Below are positions 57,392 to 64,000 of a stretch of DNA of 64,000 bases, one piece after another. How positions within the stretch are numbered: position 1 is the stretch's first letter; each line of letters begins with the position of its first letter. Source of the DNA: Podospora pseudocomata (Eukaryota; Ascomycota; Sordariomycetes; Sordariales; Podosporaceae); contig NC_085890.1 in NCBI RefSeq assembly GCF_035222375.1, positions 992,001 to 1,056,000 on the forward strand. The letters run 5' to 3'. Under the pieces are notes generated by a model, which saw only the letters and a program-made list of their open reading frames with translations, did no database searches and was not told the DNA's origin. The position numbers and the translations under genes are program-made.

Positions 57392-59150
57392 GTTTTTTCT
57401 TTCACGACACGACGTCACTACTGGGGATGTGGGGATGGAGTCTGGGTTTTTTTTTTTGTTTTTTTGTTTTCTTAGTAGGTGAGCAAGGGTCAAGTGACTC
57501 GTTGCATGATTTACTTTTTTTTTTAATTTCCGGTCACGGGAATTTCATATCTTTTGCTCCTCCCAAGTAGGATGTGAGCTGGTGGGATGTTGGTTTATGT
57601 ATGATTGGTACGGTTGATACCCCTTTCTCTTTTCTATAAGGTACCTACTCTCGGGATGGGTTCAGGAGATGGGGAAACAAGGAAACGGGACAGGAATAGG
57701 GGGCCATGTTTATGGCGATACCTACTCGCTGCTCGGTTTTCATAGGGAAGTTTACAGGGCAGACAAAGACAATAAATTGCGTTGAGTTTTTATTTTTGGT
57801 GTGCTGTGATGTGTGATGTACTGATGGAGGTGTTGTGGGCGCTGCAAGGAAGACAGGAGGTGTGATGATTACCTACCTGGGCTTTTTTTTTGGAGAGGGG
57901 ATAGATGTGGAGAGGTGGGTGGTAGGTTTTGAGAGATGGTTGATAGGCCTATGAAGGTGGCTAGTAGGTCTGTTGACTTTCCTTTGAGGCATGGGTTGAG
58001 GATATGATATGATGTGCGTCGTTTGTCTTGAGGGGGTTGTTTTTATGTTCAGTGTATCAGTGGATAAAAGTCTCGGTTTTGGAAAAGGTGTAACCGAGGA
58101 TGTTTACAGTCTGTCAAAGTCTCTGTGGCTCGTTGTTTGGGCATCAATTGGTCCTGTCGTGACAGTTTGGGATTGCTCGGCCTGGAATCGAAGTCTTTTG
58201 GTGCCGTCGGTAAAGCTTTTCTCCCTATAGCATCAGGTCTCGTCCGGTTCGTGCGGCTGGTATTGTGATCATGGTTGTAGGCGCTCGAAGGCTTTGTGTT
58301 TGTGGTGTTTTGATGTTGCTGTTCTAGGGGACAGACGAAAAGACGGTTTCGATGACAAGAAAGCGAGGACACCGAGGTTGTCCCCATTGAACTACGGCTC
58401 TGGGACGGAAGATGATGGATCGATCCCGGTGGGAGTCTTTGCAGATAGGGGTATCTCCAGAGAGGAAGACTTCAAATACTGTCTTTGAAGAAGACAATCG
58501 AGTAGGTCAGCTGTAACACAACACCAAAGAGATGAAAAACCGGACCAAATTGGCCACCTACACGTTTTTGGCAGCATGCAAGATGGCTCTTTGTTAAAGT
58601 GGGTTGTTTTGTGTGGTGTTCTGCTTGTCAGGGGGGGGACGATTTGCAAAGATGGGCTTTGTCGACTTTGAGAGAAGAGGGATTCCTGTCAAGCAACCAC
58701 TCTGTTTTAGGTAGGTAGATATTGGAGACGGACCCGGGGCGGCTAACAATATGACAGGCCATCACCCAGTCACTTCGGGAGGCGTCAGGGCCAGAAAGAC
58801 TTCTTCCTCTGGGGCAAGAGATCTTAAGCGGCGAGCAGAGAATCAACAACCCGGATGAACTAGATAAAAGCATCAGAGCCAAAAGGGATTGGTCCCAAAA
58901 GTGTAGGGATACCCAGACACATCGACCTCTTCAGGCAGGTCGGGGCACCTCCTCACGGTGGCGGTGGGTTGGACTACCTTGGACGATTGTTGCTTGGTTC
59001 TTGGGGCTACCGAGCGTACATCTCGCAACGTATTACCCCAGAACCCCAAGAATACTATTACCACAAACACACCATAAAAGCAGAGACAACTCTACTATTC
59101 GAATTTCATCAACCTTAATTGAACCCTCCATCTTACACCTCAACAGATAT
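57392..59150. other. intergenic, no gene seen
   Basis: 1.76 kb between convergent genes. T-runs and GTAGGT-type repeats; only short frames without support. Confidence 0.5.
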
Positions 59151-59906
59151 TCACCCCCCTTTACGCCTCCGGTAAAGGCGGAAAATCCTCATCCAACACC
59201 TTCCCCAACCCACCCCCATCCTCCCCAACCCCATCCCCCAAAACTCTCCCCCTCTCCCAAGGCTTAACCGGCACCCTCCTCCCCCAACAGGCACCACCCC
59301 CTCCCCCCTCACAATCCGCTCCTCAATCTCCCTAATCCCCTCAATCGTCTTCCCCGTCGTCACCGCTTCGATAATCGCCTGAAACTTATTAGGATATTCC
59401 CCTTTCCTATCCTCGCCTTCCACTTCCCCCTCCCCATCCTCCGCCTTTTTCGATAAATCAACCTTCACCCCCCCACTCCTCTGCCACTCCGGCACTTCCT
59501 CCTCCTTTGGTCCCTCTGCTGGTGGGACAGGGGTATTGTTGTTTATCTTCTTTTGGATATTCACATACAGCCAAGAGGCCTTTTTGAGGATTTCCTCGTC
59601 TGGGGTTGGGAGTGTGGTGGCGGAGGAAGGGGAGGGGGAGATGGGGACGTTGAATTTGGCGGTGTAATATTTTGCGCGGAGGGTCTGGATGGAGGTGAGG
59701 ACTTGGGGCTTGGTGAAGGGGGAGGAGAGGGATTGGGGGGATAGGAGGGGGCCGAGGGTTGTGACGAGGGATTGCTGCGGGGGGAGTTGTTAGTGAGTGG
59801 TGGGATGAGGAGGGGAGGGAGGAGGTACCATGAATTCTCGGTCTGAGGCCCAGGGGTAGGTGTTGAATGCTTGGAGGGTTTGGGGTGGGGTTTGTTGGGT
59901 GGCCAT
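59151..59906 (-). CDS. Pex39-like (DUF5572-type) protein with an apparent frameshift before the KPWE motif
   Basis: Exons 59906-59829 and from 59774; intron 59828-59775 (GTACCT, branch CTAAC, CGCAG), phase 0. The N-terminal FNTYPWASDREFMQSLVTTL and later YPNKFQAIIEAVTTGKTIEG-IREI are the conserved blocks of the fungal family related to Pex39/C6orf226, which assists peroxisomal import of PTS2 proteins through Pex7. The family's C-terminal R/K-PWE motif is present (PVKPWERGRVLGDG at about 59271-59230) with the end DEDFPPLPEA and a stop at 59161, but in another frame: one base appears to be missing in the G-rich run at about 59275-59290. In the frame as given the protein ends RRRKGG at 59151. 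No canonical intron fixes it, so this is either an assembly error in a homopolymer or a real change. Confidence 0.7.
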
Positions 59907-61285
59907 ATTGAGGTTTTGAACGTGAAATAGTGAATAGAAATATGAGGGGTTACTGTTTGAGAGATCGGAATTGATGAGTGAGGTCGCCAAGCTGGTTATG
60001 ATGGGGGTGGTTTTCCGTCGAGAGCCGAGGATGTGGTGAGGTGGTGAGGTGGTGGGGGTGGCTGGGGGAGAGGTTGATGTCTCTGAGTAAATTTGTGATA
60101 TGAAAGTCAAAGAGGTCAGATTTCAACATGAGATTTCCGGAATGATATGAAAACACTCAATGTTGACAGTGTCATGAATGACTGTGGTTGGAGTCGCATG
60201 TGAAAGCTAGGGAATCCCCACCATCATAGAGACAGTGTGAAGGACAGTGCTAAAGACGGCAGAGACTGTGCCAAGATATCAAAGCTCCTTCTCACAACAA
60301 AAGGAATATATACTAGCTGGCATGTGTGTGGAAGAGACTATATGGTCATATATTGATGCCTTTACACACTAATGCTTCATAATATCCTCTACTGTGCATT
60401 TTAAACACCATGTTATGTGACGAACCCCTGTACAGAACCTCTGAAAGGGATACGGGTTGAAGGTAACTTCTGACAATTGGTTCGGTGCAGCTAAACAGTG
60501 CACAACAAGATGTCTCAATGTAAACACAAGATACCGTGAATACAATCTGAATTGCATACTGCGGAACTGTCTATCTACACCAGCCAGTTCCTCCGTATAT
60601 ATAGACCTAGTGGTCTTCTGGATCATTAACCCTTGGCAATGATTCCACGGGTAAGGCTACTCCCATCCTGATTGGTTCTACTAGCGATTGGCTGTGCGCG
60701 TTGCGCCCCGCACACGGTCTGGCTTGCCTGTTGGCTTAACTGTGACACGGCCTTTTTATAATATGATTAGAAATTTGGGTAGGCCTAGGTATACTAGCAA
60801 AATTGAATTTCGGTGATGTAGCTAGAAAAATAGATCTAGTAGGTGGGGACTGACGAGGTGTTTAGCATGCACAGCAAGACACACATGACAGTTGACGTCT
60901 CTGTGCTTCCAACTGCCTTTGTCCGTCAGGATGCACGGACCACCAAGATCAAGCTGTGGAAGCTCTGGTGAAGACAGTGAGACAGCTCCTGCTTTCCATC
61001 CCAAGTGACAAGAAAGGACCAAAGAGTATTTGAGAAAGGGCATTGTTGTTTTGTTTCTTCTTGATCAAGACATTCGTTGTTGTTGACTGCCACCGGTCGT
61101 GTCTCACCTGCCACCACCACGAAGGCCACCACCGGCCCCAATTCGTGCATCTGCACCGCTCCCGCATCACCGACCCCGACAGACCGACCATATCTCTCTC
61201 CCCCAATCTTCCGCCTTGAACCCCAAACCTCCCTCCCATCCGATACTTAACCAGCGGTACGGCATCACCCCCGGCAACCGCGAAA
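59907..61285. other. divergent intergenic, no gene seen
   Basis: 1.38 kb, AT-richer in the middle (60360-60850). It must hold the promoters of both flanking genes. Confidence 0.5.
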
Positions 61286-63219
61286 ATGCGCCGCGCTGCC
61301 GTACAAGCCTTTCGGACCACGTTTCAATATACTGCCCGGGGCCTTGGCCGACGCCCCTTCACGACCTCTCTCCCCACCACCGCCGCCCGCCGTCTCCTCT
61401 CCTCAACCTCCACCGCCGCTTGTCGCACCCTCAAGAATCACAGCAATGCCACCGGTATTCCCCCTCCCCTCCTAGAGAACATCAACAACAACAACAACAG
61501 TCTCCCCCTCCCACCACCCCTCCAATCCTCAATGTACTACCGCCGCGCCTCGGTCGTCCTCGCGTCGGCACTCGTGGGCTACGGAGCCTGGTACTCGTAC
61601 AACGGCACCGACGTCAACAACGTCCCCGTCAAGCGCGGCTACTCCACCACCACCATCACCGACACCTCCACTGCAGACACCTCCCTCCCGACACGCAACG
61701 TCTTGGTCATCAGCGCTGACCAGCTCCACACCGGAACGATAGTAGGCGACGGACCCATCAGCAAGACCACCTCGGAAGACGGCACGAGAGTGATCGAGAT
61801 GCTCAACCCAGAGCAGGCGACAGAAAAGTTGAGGAAGCTGGAGGAGTCATATCTCGTCAACCGAGGCCAAGGCGTGGTGAGATACGACCTGGTGCAATTA
61901 CCAAGCAACGACCCAATCGAGGATGACCACACGGAGAAGATCATTGAGATGCAGCCCGCGACGAGTGAAAAAGGGGGGAATGATTGGATGTTTTGGGGGG
62001 TGTTTGATGGACATAGGTTTGTCTCATTCCCCAGTTGTTTAATCAAGCAAAAATCAAAACAGCTAACAAAAACAGCGGCTGGACAACCTCTGCCAAACTC
62101 CGCCAGACTCTCGTCTCTTTTGTCGCCCGCGAGCTGAACCAGACGTATCAAGAATCAAACAATGACCTCTCGGGTCCCGGCGTGGAGGCGGCTATTAGAA
62201 AGGGGTTTTTAAAGCTCGACGATGAAATAGTCAACCAGAGCGTGCAAAAAGTCATGAGAGCCAACAACAAGACCATGGCCGCCGAACTTTTGGCACCTGC
62301 CCTGTCCGGATCATGCGCCTTATTGTCCTTTTATGACTCCCGCTCTAAGCTCCTCCGCGTAGCTTGCACGGGAGACTCGCGCGCCGTTTTGGGCAGGAGG
62401 ACAGAATCGGGAAAATGGACGGCGACGCCGCTGTCGGTTGATCAGACCGGCTCCAATGTGGACGAGGCGAGTAGACTGAGGAGGGAACACCCCAACGAGC
62501 CCTATGTCGTTCGGAACGGGAGGGTGCTGGGGGGGTTGGAGCCGTCGAGGGCGTTTGGGGATGCGAGTTACAAGTGGACGAGGGAGATTTCGGAGAAGTT
62601 AAGGAAGCACTTTTTTGCGAGGTCGGTCTCGCCGGCGTTGAAGACGCCGCCTTATGTGACGGCTGAGCCGGTGATCACTACCACGAGGATTGAGCCGGAG
62701 AGGGGGGATTTTGTGGTGATGGCTACGGATGGGTTGTGGGAGATGTTGACTAATGAGGAGGTGATTGGGTTGGTGGGGAAGTGGATTGATGCTCAGCAGC
62801 AAAAGGTGGGGAAACAGTCGGGGTTGTTTGATTCGGTTTGGTCGAGGACTTTTGGCGGTGGAGGGTCGAGTAAGGATGGGCCCGGGGGGTTGCCGGTGGA
62901 GGTGTCCAAGGTGGAGGAGGTGGAGGGTCAAAAGACGCCGTTTAGGGGGGTGAGGCAGTGGGGGGGGAATGATGGGTTTGTGGTGGAGGATGCGAATGTG
63001 GCGACGCACCTGGTGAGGAATGCGTTGGGGGGGAAAAACAGGGAGCAGGTTAGCGCGTTGCTGACGCTGCCGGCGCCGTTTTCGAGGAGGTATAGAGATG
63101 ATTTGACCGTGCAGGTTATCTTCTTTGGGGAGGGGGAGGGAGAGGGGAGGGGAGAGGTGGTGGTGAATCGGGAGGCGAGCAAGGGGGTGAAGGGGGAGGG
63201 GGCGAGGGCCAAGTTGTAG
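61286..63219 (+). CDS. Mitochondrial PP2C-type phosphatase (Ptc5/pyruvate dehydrogenase phosphatase-like), 2 exons, 624 aa
   Basis: Exons 61286-62016 and 62076-63219; intron 62017-62075 (GTTTGT, GCTAAC, CAG) falls right after the metal-binding DGH (residues ~241-243), giving GVFDGHSGWTT. The N-terminus (MRRAAVQAFRTTFQYTARGL) is an Arg-rich mitochondrial presequence, followed by a membrane segment near 90-110 (ASVVLASALVGYGAWYSYNG), as in Ptc5. PP2C motifs in order: FWGVFDGH, LLRVACTGDSRAVL, VLGGLEPSRAFGDA, VVMATDGLWEML and the final RRYRDDLTVQVIFF. Family members dephosphorylate the pyruvate dehydrogenase E1 alpha subunit in mitochondria. The 5' half uses C-ending codons, the 3' half G-ending ones. 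Confidence 0.9.
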
Positions 63220-63883
63220 GGAACTTGGTCTGTTCAACCCGGAGAGGTTTCAAGATGGGTATTGATGCGTTTTCTTTGCTACATGGCGGTTGGTTTCCTA
63301 CGGACTGGCTGGCGGCGCACCTGGGAATATATTTCGGTGGGCAGAGGGTGATGGCTTGGGTTTTTTTTTTTTTTGTTGGCTATCTGTTTAGTACATTACG
63401 GCGGGTGTAGCATATGGCGGAGGGGGTGTTTTCAGCAATGGAGTTTAGGTGTGGTTAGGAAAGACCAGTGATTACTTGTATCAATCAGTATCTTGGGAAA
63501 AGTACCGACGATCGGTAAAGCAAGCAAACTTTAAAAAGACTCGACCGTTGTGCTCAGCTTGATCCTCCGTCCATTCTCCTGGGTGAAAACTCAAAGCTTG
63601 CCAGAAGGAACCACATCATTCAACCTCCTCTATGCACATATCACACATTTGGTAGGGCTCTGAAAAACATCCCATCCACAGGAACTGGCCGGACAGAGCA
63701 GCCGGGATGCGTGCCCCTGCCTGGCTGCCGAAAACAACAACTGCAAAGAGGGAACATCCCTCCTTGGAGCCATCATATTCCAGCGGCCAAGCAGGGCACC
63801 TCTGCCCAGGCCAGTTCTCGGGATGCTCCAACCCAACCCCCTCTTGGTATATCTCCCTCGACCCCCCCTCCCCCCCCTTTACC
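63220..63883. other. convergent intergenic
   Basis: 660 bp of 3' regions; no gene supported. Confidence 0.5.
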
Positions 63884-64000
63884 CTACAACTTACTCCTTT
63901 CCCTCTGCGGCGGCCCGACAAGTGGATCATAGACCCTCTCCGCCAAAAAATTCACCGGCCCAACCCCATGGCTAAAAAGCCCCCGTGCATCCACCATCCC
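63884..64000 (-). CDS. C-terminal fragment of an unidentified protein, cut by the window edge
   Basis: The last 38 codons of a minus-strand frame, beginning GMVDARGLFSHGVGPVNFLA and ending RERSKL at TAG 63884. Composition and the non-repetitive sequence look coding, and the stop lies sensibly before the intergenic C-rich tract. The gene continues beyond 64000, so neither its start nor its family can be judged. Confidence 0.5.
   Translation of the reverse strand, partial: GMVDARGLFSHGVGPVNFLAERVYDPLVGPPQRERSKL

Overview
The window is nuclear DNA of a filamentous ascomycete. Introns are short (55-80 nt) with GTRAGT-like donors and CTAAC/CTGAC branch sites. Gene content (BYR4/BFA1, XRCC4, GET5, a Pex39-like protein, fungal Myb/SANT-like proteins) and codon style point to Sordariomycetes, probably Sordariales. 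The exact species cannot be told from the sequence. No mobile or viral element, CRISPR array or tRNA/rRNA gene was recognised.

0-29 kb is mostly ordinary housekeeping genes: an F-box/LRR-type protein (-), UFD1 (-), LIN1/CD2BP2 (+), RVB2/Reptin (-), a long coiled-coil protein with an RE/RD-rich N-terminus (+), a 920-aa low-complexity nuclear protein (+), XRCC4/LIF1 (-), BYR4/BFA1 (+) and GET5/MDY2 (+). 29-34 kb holds two conserved genes on the minus strand: cofilin (six exons, two of them tiny) and mitochondrial HSP60. 33.6-37.7 kb and 41.1-45.1 kb are long stretches with no gene I can support.

37.7-57.4 kb is the unusual part: ten small Myb/SANT-like domains. Four are in self-contained genes (37678-38714 -, 48534-49686 -, 51763-53003 +, 56534-57391 +). 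The other six are first exons in a row on the minus strand (ATGs at 48032, 47608, 47177, 46733, 46313, 45851), spaced 420-462 bp apart. Every one ends at a phase-2 GT donor inside the third helix. Only one matching acceptor and C-terminal exon follows them (45625-45259), which supplies the end of helix 3 (QHLQKLRRK) and a basic tail. This is the layout of a variable-first-exon locus, like UGT1A or clustered protocadherins, but built of DNA-binding-type domains in a fungus. I propose that alternative promoters and splicing put different Myb/SANT heads on one shared tail. RNA data are needed to prove it.

58-64 kb carries a Pex39-like gene (-) whose KPWE motif lies in another frame from the rest of the protein, a mitochondrial PP2C phosphatase of the Ptc5/PDP type (+), and the C-terminal fragment of an unidentified gene (-) at the window edge. 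Many genes here switch from C-ending codons in the 5' half to G/T-ending codons in the 3' half.
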